Below the pieces are notes generated by a model. It had not been told where the DNA came from. It ran no database searches and saw only the letters and a list, made by a program, of their open reading frames with translations. This document shows positions 17,310-26,444 of a stretch of 64,000 nt of DNA, piece by piece; the stretch's first letter is position 1; the number at the start of each line of letters is the position of its first letter. Both the position numbers and the translations under genes were made by a program. This DNA is from Desnuesiella massiliensis (GTDB lineage: Bacteria; Bacillota; Clostridia; Clostridiales; Clostridiaceae): contig NZ_LN879457.1 in the NCBI RefSeq assembly GCF_001403615.1, positions 806,001 to 870,000 on the forward strand, in the 5' to 3' direction.

Positions 17310-17332
17310 AAAGCGACCAACGTCGCTTTTTA
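17309..17332 (-). terminator. Terminator of the GGDEF-EAL gene
   Basis: Stem AAAGCGAC / GTCGCTTT with a 4-nt CAAC loop, flanked by A and T runs, abutting the stop codon at 17333. Confidence 0.85.
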
Positions 17333-20248
17333 TTATATGCTATTTCTATTTTTAATCAATAAATATTCCATCTCTTCAGCATTAACGGGTTTGCTAAAAT
17401 AGTAACCCTGGGCTATATCACAGCCCATGTCTTTTAATAGTATTAGCTGTTCTTTGGTTTCTACACCCTCAGCTACAACTTTACAACCAAGCCTATGAGA
17501 AAGATTTATTATCACATCAATTATTAATCTTTGTTCAGCTTTATCACATATCTCTTGCACAAAGGACTTATCAATTTTTAATACATTTATAGGCAGTTGT
17601 CTTAGGTAATTTAAAGAAGAATAACCAGTACCAAAGTCATCTAAAGCAATTTTTATGCCCATAGACTTTAAGTCTTTTAGCTTATTGATATTATCTTCTG
17701 TGGAGTCCATCAGTAAACTCTCTGTTATTTCAATGTCTAAATGATTACTTGGAAGATTTTCTTTAGTTAATATACCTTTTACATTGTCTATGAAATCATG
17801 TCTTATAAATTGAATACAGGATACATTGATGGCCATAGAGTTATAGCTAAGACCTTTATCAAGCCAAATTTTACTTTGTTTACAGGCAGTTTCTAATACC
17901 CAATTACCTATAGGAACTATAAGACCTGTTTTTTCAGCTATGGGTATAAAGTCATTAGGTGGTACAAATCCTAGTTCTTTATTATTCCACCTGATTAAGG
18001 CTTCCATGCCTTCAATTTTGCCATTGCATAAGTTTACTTGAGGCTGATAGTATAATTCAAATTCTCTATTTTCTAGAGCGTGCCTAAGATTGTTCTCTAT
18101 AGTTATCTTTTTTACCAGCTCTTTTCCCATGGAATAGCTAAAGAAACAATATTGATTTTTACCCTGTTCCTTTGCTCTATACATAGCTGTGTCGGCATTT
18201 TTAAGAAGAACCTCTGATTTTTCTCCATCCATGGGAGCAACGGAAATCCCCATACTTGTAGTAACATAAGTAAATACACCATCTAATATAAAAGGTTCTT
18301 TAAACATAATTAATAAGTTATTGCAGATAGCCTCTAAATCTTTTATATTATCAAATTCAGGAACTAAAACTAGAAATTCATCTCCTCCAAACCTACCAGC
18401 AATTGAATTCAACGGTATAGAGGTTTTTAGTCTTATGGCTATTTCTTTTAAAAGATAATCTCCCTTATCATGGCCTAGGGTATCATTAATTTTTTTAAAT
18501 TCATCTAAATCTAAAAATATTAACGCAGAACTTTTATTAGATAAGGAATTAGACTTTAACACTTCTTTATATTTTTGAATAAAGTAATGTCTATTTGGCA
18601 AGTTTGTGACTACATCAAAATACGCCATTTGTCTTATTTGCTTCTCATTCATCTTTCTTTCGGAAATATCTGTAATGGAACCAGCCATCTTTATAGCCTT
18701 ACTTTCGGAATTAAGCAGTAATTTACCTCTATTTAGTAACCATTTAATAGAGCCGTCTTTTGCTATAATTCTAAATTCGCTTTTATATATTTTGTTATTA
18801 TTTATAGCATCTTCTAAATCTTTTTTTGCAAAGCTTTTGTCTGACTGGTATATGTATTTGTTATAGATATCTTTAAAGCTTAAGACTATATCATGGCCAC
18901 TTATGTGGGTCCATTTTTCAGAGATAAAGAAAGAGTTATTCTCCATGTCCCATTCCCAAATGGCATCATTGGCACCTTCAATGGCAAGTCTATATCGCTC
19001 TTCACTATTTCTCATCATTTCTTCATTTTCTTGCAGTTCCTCATACTGAGCTCTAAGCTCCTCTTCCGTAGCGGTTAGCTCTTCATAAACTGCAGTTAGT
19101 TCTTCATAGCTATTATTTAGTTTGATTTCATTCTTTCTTTTTTGATTAATAATTATAGATAAAAGAGAAATTATAGTAATTAGGAACAAAAAAACTATCA
19201 GGATTCCAATAACTAAGCTCCTATATTTTTCAAAAAAAGAAAAGGATTCATTAACAATGATGCTGTCTTTGGGAAGTATATTTAGATTTATTTTATGATT
19301 TTTTAATTGAGTATAATCAAACATATATTTATTTGGACTCTGAGTTATTTGTGGTATAGAGGTTAGAGAAGAGTCATTTAATATCTTTAGAGCAATTTTT
19401 CCGGCCTCTTCACCTTGATAAAATCCACTGGTAACCTTTCCTCCTAAGGTTCCATAACCTAGATCAAAATCCCAAAAAGAGAAAAGAGGAGCTGGAGAAT
19501 TTTTGAAAATATCATCCTTTAAATTACTTATATATCTGTAATGTCCTGACTCATCTAAAAATGGATCTGTAACAAATATAAAAGCAGTATTTCTATTTGA
19601 ATTTTTTATTTCCTCCTTTACCTTTTCAATAGGAGTATTTTCATAGAAATTGAATTTATAATCGTTAATAAATTTATTAGAAATTTCTTTTATATTATTG
19701 AAGTCGTTTTTCCCAGAGGTGCTACTGCTTCCAAAAACATTGAAGGTATTGGTATGAGGAAAAATTGATAGAATGTTTTCTATCATCTCTTTTACTTCAA
19801 TATTTTCTGATACAATTTTGTATTGAGGTTTGTTTAATAAAACAGAAGGGTTCATTTCATTTATGCCACAAAATACTATAGGGGTATTGGGGAATAGCTT
19901 ATCTCCATATTCTAAGAGGTAATCCATAGCACCATTATCGGATGCTATAATAGTATCAAACTTAATATGAGAATATTTGATCTTTTGAAGATTAAAAAAG
20001 TTGTCTAAATAATCAACATCAGATTTCTCTTTTAAGTCCATATAGTCATATTTTATATTCACATTAGTAGTGCTCGCATTAAAAACAGAATTAATCCCCT
20101 TGGAGATTGCGCCTGTCCAAGCAAAACCCTCGTTATAGGAATGTAATACTAATACATTTTTAACTTCTGCTGCTGCCACTGAACTACTTTTAAATGCTAT
20201 TAAAGCTACAAGGAAGAAAATACAGATAAAGAGCTTAATCTTTTTCAT
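17333..20248 (-). CDS. Membrane sensor with ABC_sub_bind, PAS, GGDEF and EAL domains
   Basis: A 971-residue cyclic-di-GMP enzyme. Order: signal peptide (1-26), extracytoplasmic ABC-transporter-substrate-binding-like domain (about 30-325), membrane helix (about 343-367), coiled coil rich in EEL repeats (375-415), PAS (about 420-535), GGDEF (about 545-700) with intact GRFGGDEF, and EAL (about 715-965) with intact EALIRW and DDFGTGYSS. Both cyclase and phosphodiesterase sites look active. The outer domain probably binds a small ligand, perhaps an aromatic amino acid or similar, and sets the output. GGAGGTGA precedes the ATG. Monocistronic. Confidence 0.93.
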   Translation of the reverse strand: MKKIKLFICIFFLVALIAFKSSSVAAAEVKNVLVLHSYNEGFAWTGAISKGINSVFNASTTNVNIKYDYMDLKEKSDVDYLDNFFNLQKIKYSHIKFDTIIASDNGAMDYLLEYGDKLFPNTPIVFCGINEMNPSVLLNKPQYKIVSENIEVKEMIENILSIFPHTNTFNVFGSSSTSGKNDFNNIKEISNKFINDYKFNFYENTPIEKVKEEIKNSNRNTAFIFVTDPFLDESGHYRYISNLKDDIFKNSPAPLFSFWDFDLGYGTLGGKVTSGFYQGEEAGKIALKILNDSSLTSIPQITQSPNKYMFDYTQLKNHKINLNILPKDSIIVNESFSFFEKYRSLVIGILIVFLFLITIISLLSIIINQKRKNEIKLNNSYEELTAVYEELTATEEELRAQYEELQENEEMMRNSEERYRLAIEGANDAIWEWDMENNSFFISEKWTHISGHDIVLSFKDIYNKYIYQSDKSFAKKDLEDAINNNKIYKSEFRIIAKDGSIKWLLNRGKLLLNSESKAIKMAGSITDISERKMNEKQIRQMAYFDVVTNLPNRHYFIQKYKEVLKSNSLSNKSSALIFLDLDEFKKINDTLGHDKGDYLLKEIAIRLKTSIPLNSIAGRFGGDEFLVLVPEFDNIKDLEAICNNLLIMFKEPFILDGVFTYVTTSMGISVAPMDGEKSEVLLKNADTAMYRAKEQGKNQYCFFSYSMGKELVKKITIENNLRHALENREFELYYQPQVNLCNGKIEGMEALIRWNNKELGFVPPNDFIPIAEKTGLIVPIGNWVLETACKQSKIWLDKGLSYNSMAINVSCIQFIRHDFIDNVKGILTKENLPSNHLDIEITESLLMDSTEDNINKLKDLKSMGIKIALDDFGTGYSSLNYLRQLPINVLKIDKSFVQEICDKAEQRLIIDVIINLSHRLGCKVVAEGVETKEQLILLKDMGCDIAQGYYFSKPVNAEEMEYLLIKNRNSI

Positions 20249-20376
20249 ATTTATGCATTCACCTCCTGCTATTTATTCCAATTATAACATAATAATCAAT
20301 TTTTTTTAATCTTTAAATAAAAAATATAACTATTATTTAATAATTGTTGTACTTTATGTATAATTTCCTAAAAATT

Positions 20377-20406
20377 AAAAGAGAGGGCGTTTAAGCTCTC
20401 TCTTTT
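20377..20406 (-). terminator. Terminator of the SEC-C gene
   Basis: Inverted repeat AAAAGAGAG / CTCTCTTTT with a T-rich tail on the minus strand, overlapping the end of the coding region at 20405. Confidence 0.7.
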
Positions 20407-21559
20407 ATATTTTGCCGCAGCACTTTTTGAATTTTTTACCGCTCCCACAGGGACAAGAAGAATTTCTTCCAACCTTATTCGAGGTAGCTGTATTTGTATT
20501 AGAGGTTTTATTATAAGAATTTCCTTTTAGAATCCACAGGTTAGAGTTATTATAAATATCATTTATATAGGGAACTAGACTAAGTAATTGCTTTTCATTT
20601 TGAAAAATAATCTTTATCATTAAAAAGTTTAGAATTTCATTTAGTTTTAAATCATTTTTTATAGCGTATATACAACTTGTAGCTATATCATATAAAACTT
20701 CCTCAGAAGTATTTAATAATTCCCTAAGATAGCTAAAAAGTTTATTTTCCCACTGATTAAAACTATAAGTAAAGCAATCTGTTTCAATCGCAGAACATAT
20801 ATCTATAGTAAAATAATTTAACTGATCTTTTGAATTTTGTTCCTTAATAACATGATGAATATTAGATAATTTACCATTTAATATAAAACTATCTTTTATG
20901 TTAATATCATTATATCTTTTCGCATAGCTTTCAAGATCCTGCTTTAAAGACTCTTCAGTTATATTAAAAGCTTCTTGAAGTTTAGAGGAGATTGTATCAT
21001 AGTTAGCAGCACCATAATATTCTAAAAGCAATTTAATTGATTGTATTTTTTGAGTTCTATTTTTGATGCAATCTATTACTTCAGAATTACTTACAATATC
21101 TTTTAGAAGTTCAATAAGATTTTTAGGAATAACCAAAATATCGGTGTTGTCATAAAATACAGGATATAACAAGCCAATAGATTTTAATGCTTTAATTGCT
21201 CTAGCAAAATTTTCATCATCAGGAGCTGCCATAACTCCATTATTAAGAATCACATCTTCTAATAATGAAAGCTCTTCTATTAATAGATAATTTTTTATTA
21301 TGTACAAAAGATTATCACATATATATTCATCTATGCATTTTGCTAAATCAGCTTTTTTTAAATTGCTTGTACCTTGTAATTTGAAAATTTTTCTTAAGTT
21401 ATCTAGTTCTTGTTTCGTTAAAGATGATAATAGGTTAATGCTTAAAAATTCACCTTTAAAAGATTTAAAAAAGCTATTGAAGTATTTAATTTTCTGATTA
21501 TCTAGATTTTCTAAAAACTGAAATAGCGACTCTTCAATAAGCTTACTTTCATTTATCAT
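20405..21559 (-). CDS. SEC-C motif protein
   Basis: About 384 residues. The C-terminus carries the SEC-C zinc-binding motif (NSSCPCGSGKKFKKCCG), also found at the end of SecA. The N-terminal half contains a helical, SAP/Rho-N-like stretch (LKKADLAKCIDEY). The central part is leucine-rich and helical without a known domain. GTG and ATG codons exist at 21568 and 21565, but AGGTG is best placed for the ATG at 21559. Function unknown; stand-alone SEC-C proteins are common in Firmicutes and may bind ribosomes or partner proteins. Confidence 0.78.
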   Translation of the reverse strand: MINESKLIEESLFQFLENLDNQKIKYFNSFFKSFKGEFLSINLLSSLTKQELDNLRKIFKLQGTSNLKKADLAKCIDEYICDNLLYIIKNYLLIEELSLLEDVILNNGVMAAPDDENFARAIKALKSIGLLYPVFYDNTDILVIPKNLIELLKDIVSNSEVIDCIKNRTQKIQSIKLLLEYYGAANYDTISSKLQEAFNITEESLKQDLESYAKRYNDINIKDSFILNGKLSNIHHVIKEQNSKDQLNYFTIDICSAIETDCFTYSFNQWENKLFSYLRELLNTSEEVLYDIATSCIYAIKNDLKLNEILNFLMIKIIFQNEKQLLSLVPYINDIYNNSNLWILKGNSYNKTSNTNTATSNKVGRNSSCPCGSGKKFKKCCGKI

Positions 21560-21666
21560 AATCATCACCTACTATTTATTAATATCTAATCATCTATTTA
21601 TTATATCAATGCACCTGTTCATTATATCAGAAAAAATATAATAAAATAAACAGGATTTATTTTCTA

Positions 21667-21736
21667 TAAGGTCTTTGAGAAAAAAGAACTAGTCAAACAC
21701 ACCATAAGGGTAACTAGCTATTTTTAAGGATGCCTA
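21667..21736 (-). repeat. 72-bp terminator-shaped repeat, diverged copy
   Basis: Shares AACTAGTCA, ACTAG-TATTTTT and GATGCCTAA, in the same order and spacing, with the elements at 32199 and 42256, but the loop differs. It sits in the 346-bp gap between the divergent SEC-C gene and the gene at 21906; the rest of that gap is AT-rich with no ORF of note. Confidence 0.55.
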
Positions 21737-21905
21737 AGTTAAAGCTTAAGTTTAAAGGACAAACAATAGCATTATACTATATTTTTCAAAAAGAGTACAG
21801 AATAACATTAATAATTTATTTATGTATGTTTATATATATATAAACAAATAATATAGCTGTAAAAATAGAGCAGCGTACATTGATTTTAGAAGGATGTGAA
21901 AAAAT

Positions 21906-22448
21906 TTGAAAGGTAAACTTTTTTTATTTAGAATAACTTTTTTTATAACTGCAATAATTTTAGTATTTTCTTTTATAGGTTATAGGGCCTTAGCTTGCCC
22001 CAATTGCTCAGATGAGGTGAGAGATAATGAAGTAAACTGTGCTAGTGATAGTTTAAAGGAACAAGAAGGACTAAGTTGTAAATTGTCTCTTTACGAGGAA
22101 ACCTTAAATCATTTAGCACCTTGTACTCCAGAAGCAGCAGCTGATCTTTGGGCAAAAGGAATAAAAAGCCGAAATGGAATATTACAATATTCTATGATGG
22201 ATAGCCAGTTAAAACAAAAGTTTAAAGAGGAGATGGTAAAGAATAAAAATCTATGTTGGATTACAGGAACCTCTAGTCCTTGGGTAGAAAATTATAAAAT
22301 TATAAGTAGTAAGAAAATCGACAACACTAATTATCAATATATAATTAAGTTTCAATGGGGTACTTCCGCTGGTCCAGCAGAACCAAGCGAAAATAAATTG
22401 ATAATAGGCCAAGAAGATGGTAAATGGAGAGTTAAAGAAATAAAATAA
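21906..22448 (+). CDS. Exported protein of unknown function (180 aa)
   Basis: TTG start 7 nt after AGGATGTG. A hydrophobic signal (about 1-28) ends ALA before CPNCSDEV, giving a CxxC pair that could bind metal or form a disulfide; the ALA-C junction is a poor lipobox. The mature part has a second cysteine group, then a domain (about 75-180) with helical PEAAADLWAKGIKSRNG and a beta C-terminus resembling NTF2/DUF4878-like folds (YQYIIKFQWGTSAG, WRVKEIK). Function unknown. Confidence 0.75.
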   Translation: MKGKLFLFRITFFITAIILVFSFIGYRALACPNCSDEVRDNEVNCASDSLKEQEGLSCKLSLYEETLNHLAPCTPEAAADLWAKGIKSRNGILQYSMMDSQLKQKFKEEMVKNKNLCWITGTSSPWVENYKIISSKKIDNTNYQYIIKFQWGTSAGPAEPSENKLIIGQEDGKWRVKEIK

Positions 22449-22463
22449 TTGTTCTATAGTGTA

Positions 22464-22571
22464 TATAGGAGGATGTGAAAAACATAGGTGTTCTTTTTCA
22501 CGGACCGCTCGTGGGGCTCCACGTGCGGTGTAGGGAAACCTATAGAATACCTTTTTTCACATCCTCCTATA
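22464..22571 (-). repeat. 107-bp palindromic MITE-like element, copy 2
   Basis: Reverse-complement copy of the element at 204-310, with the same TATAGGAGG ends and GC-rich core. It begins 15 bp after the stop codon of the preceding gene and precedes tRNA-Gln. Confidence 0.82.
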
Positions 22572-22743
22572 AAGGAATGAAAGCGTCGATTTTGTTCCTT
22601 TATTTTTACTGAGAAACAAAAAGTATTTTAATAGCATAGTCAAGATAAAAACTTATCAAAATATATTGAAAAAAGCAATTTTTTTTATTATAATCTTATA
22701 TGTAATAGATAAAAGTAATAAGTGTTATAGAAAAACATAATAT

Positions 22744-22819
22744 TGGGGTGTAGCCAAGTGGTTAAGGCGGTGGACTCTGACTCCATTATTCGTGGGTTCA
22801 AATCCTACCACCACAGCCA
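22744..22819 (+). tRNA. tRNA-Gln (anticodon CUG)
   Basis: A 76-nt cloverleaf: acceptor TGGGGTG, D-arm with AGTGGTTAAGGC, anticodon stem GTGGA/TCCAT enclosing CTCTGAC (anticodon CTG, reading CAG), T-arm GTGGG-TTCAAAT-CCTAC and encoded CCA. The acceptor stem has one G-A mismatch at the third pair. Confidence 0.93.
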
Positions 22820-22823
22820 TAAA

Positions 22824-22857
22824 AAAGACTTTCAAGATTTCTTGAGAGTCTTTTTTG
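22824..22857 (+). terminator. Terminator after tRNA-Gln(CUG)
   Basis: Imperfect stem AAGACTTTCAAG / CTTGAGAGTCTT followed by six T residues. Confidence 0.85.
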
Positions 22858-23270
22858 TGTAAAATAACTCAAAGAGAAAATTATTATACTTAGTAAACCG
22901 CAAGTAAAATTTGAGTAAAAAATAGTAAAAAATAAATCAAGCAATAAAGCTCACATCACTGATAAGCAAGGAATAAATTTTTTATTTTAGATAAATTTAC
23001 TAAAATATATTGAAATTTATAATAAAATTTAGTAAAATATGATTAAGAAAAATATTCTAAAATATCTGATAAATATTATATGGCTGAAATTAAGCTGAAT
23101 TACTAGTTTTCGCATGATTGTTATTAGTTTTTAGTACTTAGTATAATATTATTTATCATATTTTAAAAAAGTAAAAACATTAACTAAAAAAACATTAATC
23201 TGAAATTTTAATATAATAATTTCAGAGATTAGGCTTCAATTTTTAAAGAAAAATGCAAGGGGTGGGTTAA
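22858..23270 (+). other. 413-bp AT-rich leader region before lacZ
   Basis: No ORF with a ribosome-binding site, no convincing CcpA cre box and no clear consensus promoter was found. The stretch is rich in TAGTAAAATA-like short tandem similarities (for example TTTAGTAAAATATG), but no clean operator. It must hold the lacZ promoter unless transcription reads through. Confidence 0.4.
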
Positions 23271-26200
23271 ATGAGGGAAATGAAGCTTTGGGAAAATATA
23301 AATATAGATCATATTAATAGAATGAAAAGTCGTATATATTTTAATTCGTATTTAGATAGAAACAAAGCCATTCTAAATGAAAAAAAATATAGTATAGCTT
23401 ATAAAAATTTAAATGGAGTTTGGAAGTTTTTATTTTTAGATGCTCCTGAATACTCTCCAAAAGAATTTTATAAATGGGACTACGATTGTGCAAGTTGGAA
23501 GGATATAGTTGTGCCTGGTAATTGGCAGGTACAAGGTTATGGTAAAATGCATTATTCAGATTTGTGGTATAGCTTTCCTATAAGACCACCTTATGTTCCC
23601 ACTGACAATCCAACGGCCATATATAAAAGAAATTTTTATATAGATGAAAATTGGGCAAATAACAGGGTGATACTGAGATTTAATGGAGTGGATTCTGCTT
23701 TTCATCTTTGGATAAACGGTAAAGAGGTTGGTTACAGTAAGGGAGCAAGGCTTTTATCAGAATTTGATGTAACCGATTACGTAACTGTTGGAGAAAATCA
23801 ATGTACAGTAAGAGTTTATCAATGGTCTGATGGAACCTATCTTGAAGATCAGGATATGTGGTGGCTTAGTGGCATATTTAGGGATGTAGAGCTTTATGCT
23901 GAGCCCTTAAATGGAATAGAGGATATTTATGCAGTAGCAGACCTAGATGAGGAATATAAAAATGGAGTGCTTAGCATAGAAACAAGTCTAAGAAATATTA
24001 AAGATAAAGAACATGGATACTCTATATCTTATGAATTGCTGGATTCCAAAAAACAAACAGTATTCTTAGAGGAGCATGACATTACAAAAGGAATTGATAA
24101 ATTTCAAAAGGAGGTCTCCTCACCATTAAAGTGGTCTGCAGAGGAGCCTAACCTTTATACACTGCTTATAACCTTAAAAAAGCATGGAGAAATAAAGCAG
24201 ATAGTACCTCAAAGCATTGGCTTTAGGAAGATAGAATTAAAAGAAGAGAATTTTTTAGTTAATGGAGTCGCTATTAAGTTAAAGGGTGTTAATAGACATG
24301 ATTTTAATCCTATTAACGGCAGGGTTGTATCAGAAGAGGAGATAGAAGCAGATATTTTACTAATGAAGCAGCATAATATCAATGCTATAAGAACGGCTCA
24401 TTATCCTAATTCTACTTATCTATATGATCTATGCGATAAGTATGGAATGTACGTTATGGACGAAACAGATTTAGAATGTCATGGTTTTGAGCTTACTAAT
24501 GATTATAGTTGGATAAGTGATAATCCAGACTGGGAACTAGCATATGTAAGCAGAATTGAAAGAATGATTAATAGAGATAAAAACCATCCATGTATTATTA
24601 TGTGGTCCTTGGGTAATGAGTCATCCTTTGGATGCAATTTTAAAACTATGGCTAAAAGAGCAAGAGAAATTGATGCTACAAGATTGATTCACTATGAAGG
24701 AGATAGAAAGGCCGAAATTTCAGATGTCTACTCCACTATGTATACATGGCTTGAGCATGAAAATCCTGATAGACTTACCATGGAGAAGATTGTTAATGAA
24801 GCAAAGAAGCCTCATATAATCTGTGAGTACTGTCATGCTATGGGTAATGGACCAGGTAATCTCAAAGAATATCAAGAGCTTTTTTATGCTCATGATAAGC
24901 TTCAAGGGGGATTTGTATGGGAATGGTTTGATCACGGTATTGAATCCTTTAATGAGCAAGGTGAAAAATATTATAGATATGGTGGAGATTTTGGCGATGA
25001 CCCTAACAACGGAAATTTTTGTATAGATGGACTTATAATGCCTGATAGAACTCCTTCACCAGGACTTTTGGAATATAAGAAAGTAATAGAGCCTGTAGAA
25101 ACCAGTGCAGTGGATTTAAATAATGGAGTAATGAAAATAAGAAATAGATATGATTTTATAACATTAAATCATCTCCAATTAATATATTCCATAGTTAAAG
25201 AGAATGAAATAATAGCCACAGGAATAGGGAATATAGAAAATATACAGGCTAGAAGCGAAAAAGAAATAAGGCTAAACTATGATAGCTTGTTACCAGAAGA
25301 ACGTTATGGAGATTATTATTTAAACATTTCTTATAAACTTAATAAAGATACAAGTTGGGCGAAAAGTGGACATGTGGTTGCTACAGCTCAATTTAAATTA
25401 CATTCAAAGGAAGAATATATAGTGGTAAAGCCGCAAGGAAAACTTGAGCTTATAGATGAGGACTTCAAGCTCATTATAAAAGGTGAATACTTCGAAACAG
25501 CCTTTGATAAAGTAAAAGGCATAATGCTATATGCGATAAAGGATGGGAATAAGGTCATAGATATGGGACCGCAGCTTAATTTTTGGAGAGCGCCCATTGA
25601 TAATGATATGTACATTGTAGAAGATTATCATAAAAAATACTTTATGCACTTGATGAAGGAAAGCCTAGAAGATTTTTATTACGAACAAAGAGAAAATTAT
25701 GCTTTAGTTAAGATATCTACTGTAAACGGCAGTCCTAATAGTGCATGGTATTACTCCTGTGTATATGAATATAAGATTTATCCAAGTGGAGATATATTGA
25801 TGAATATAGAAGGCTTGCCTCAAGGTAAGCTTGAGAATGCTCCTAATATGCTTCCGAGGATAGGAATGAAAATGAACCTGGATAAAAAATACTCTAAGGT
25901 CAGATGGTATGGCAGAGGACCAGGGGAATCCTATGCAGATTCAAAACAATGCAATTTATTCGGAGTATATGAGAAAAACGTGGATGAACTTTTTACGAAT
26001 TATGTGAAGCCACAGGAAAACGGAAATAGAACAGATTGTAAATGGGTTAGATTACTAGATCATAGAGGTGTGGGGCTAATGGTGGTGGCAAAGGATAAAC
26101 TAGACTTTAGTGCTATGTACTATGAAACAGAGGATTTAGAGAAAGCAAAGCATACTATAGATTTAGTAAAAAGAGATTATATTACATTAAATATTGATTA

Positions 26201-26357
26201 TAAACAGAATGCTTTAGGAAGCAATTCTTGTGGTCAAAACCAACTTGATAAATATAAATGTAAGTTTGAAGCCTTTAAACTTAATTTGAAGCTTTCACTA
26301 TATAATAACAAGGAAATTTCAGATTTTGCATTATCAAAAGAACTAATTGAAGAGTAA
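23271..26357 (+). CDS. lacZ: Beta-galactosidase, GH2 (LacZ type)
   Basis: A 1028-residue LacZ-type enzyme with normal length and domain order: jelly-roll N-domain, two Ig-like domains, TIM barrel (about 330-620) and C-terminal beta-sandwich. The acid/base Glu is in WSLGNESS (about 450) and the nucleophile Glu in CEYCHAMGNG (about 518); NRHDFNP and TAHYPN are also conserved. No signal peptide, so it is cytoplasmic and acts on sugar imported by the downstream ABC transporter. The other genes follow in the same orientation with short gaps. It could also be specific for beta-galactosyl side chains of a glycan. Confidence 0.95.
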   Translation: MREMKLWENINIDHINRMKSRIYFNSYLDRNKAILNEKKYSIAYKNLNGVWKFLFLDAPEYSPKEFYKWDYDCASWKDIVVPGNWQVQGYGKMHYSDLWYSFPIRPPYVPTDNPTAIYKRNFYIDENWANNRVILRFNGVDSAFHLWINGKEVGYSKGARLLSEFDVTDYVTVGENQCTVRVYQWSDGTYLEDQDMWWLSGIFRDVELYAEPLNGIEDIYAVADLDEEYKNGVLSIETSLRNIKDKEHGYSISYELLDSKKQTVFLEEHDITKGIDKFQKEVSSPLKWSAEEPNLYTLLITLKKHGEIKQIVPQSIGFRKIELKEENFLVNGVAIKLKGVNRHDFNPINGRVVSEEEIEADILLMKQHNINAIRTAHYPNSTYLYDLCDKYGMYVMDETDLECHGFELTNDYSWISDNPDWELAYVSRIERMINRDKNHPCIIMWSLGNESSFGCNFKTMAKRAREIDATRLIHYEGDRKAEISDVYSTMYTWLEHENPDRLTMEKIVNEAKKPHIICEYCHAMGNGPGNLKEYQELFYAHDKLQGGFVWEWFDHGIESFNEQGEKYYRYGGDFGDDPNNGNFCIDGLIMPDRTPSPGLLEYKKVIEPVETSAVDLNNGVMKIRNRYDFITLNHLQLIYSIVKENEIIATGIGNIENIQARSEKEIRLNYDSLLPEERYGDYYLNISYKLNKDTSWAKSGHVVATAQFKLHSKEEYIVVKPQGKLELIDEDFKLIIKGEYFETAFDKVKGIMLYAIKDGNKVIDMGPQLNFWRAPIDNDMYIVEDYHKKYFMHLMKESLEDFYYEQRENYALVKISTVNGSPNSAWYYSCVYEYKIYPSGDILMNIEGLPQGKLENAPNMLPRIGMKMNLDKKYSKVRWYGRGPGESYADSKQCNLFGVYEKNVDELFTNYVKPQENGNRTDCKWVRLLDHRGVGLMVVAKDKLDFSAMYYETEDLEKAKHTIDLVKRDYITLNIDYKQNALGSNSCGQNQLDKYKCKFEAFKLNLKLSLYNNKEISDFALSKELIEE

Positions 26358-26444
26358 TTTCTGAGAGGATTAAAAATTGTTTATTTGCATCATTAAAAAT
26401 AAACGATGCATTAAAATATCAAATTAAAAAAGGGGGATTATTTA

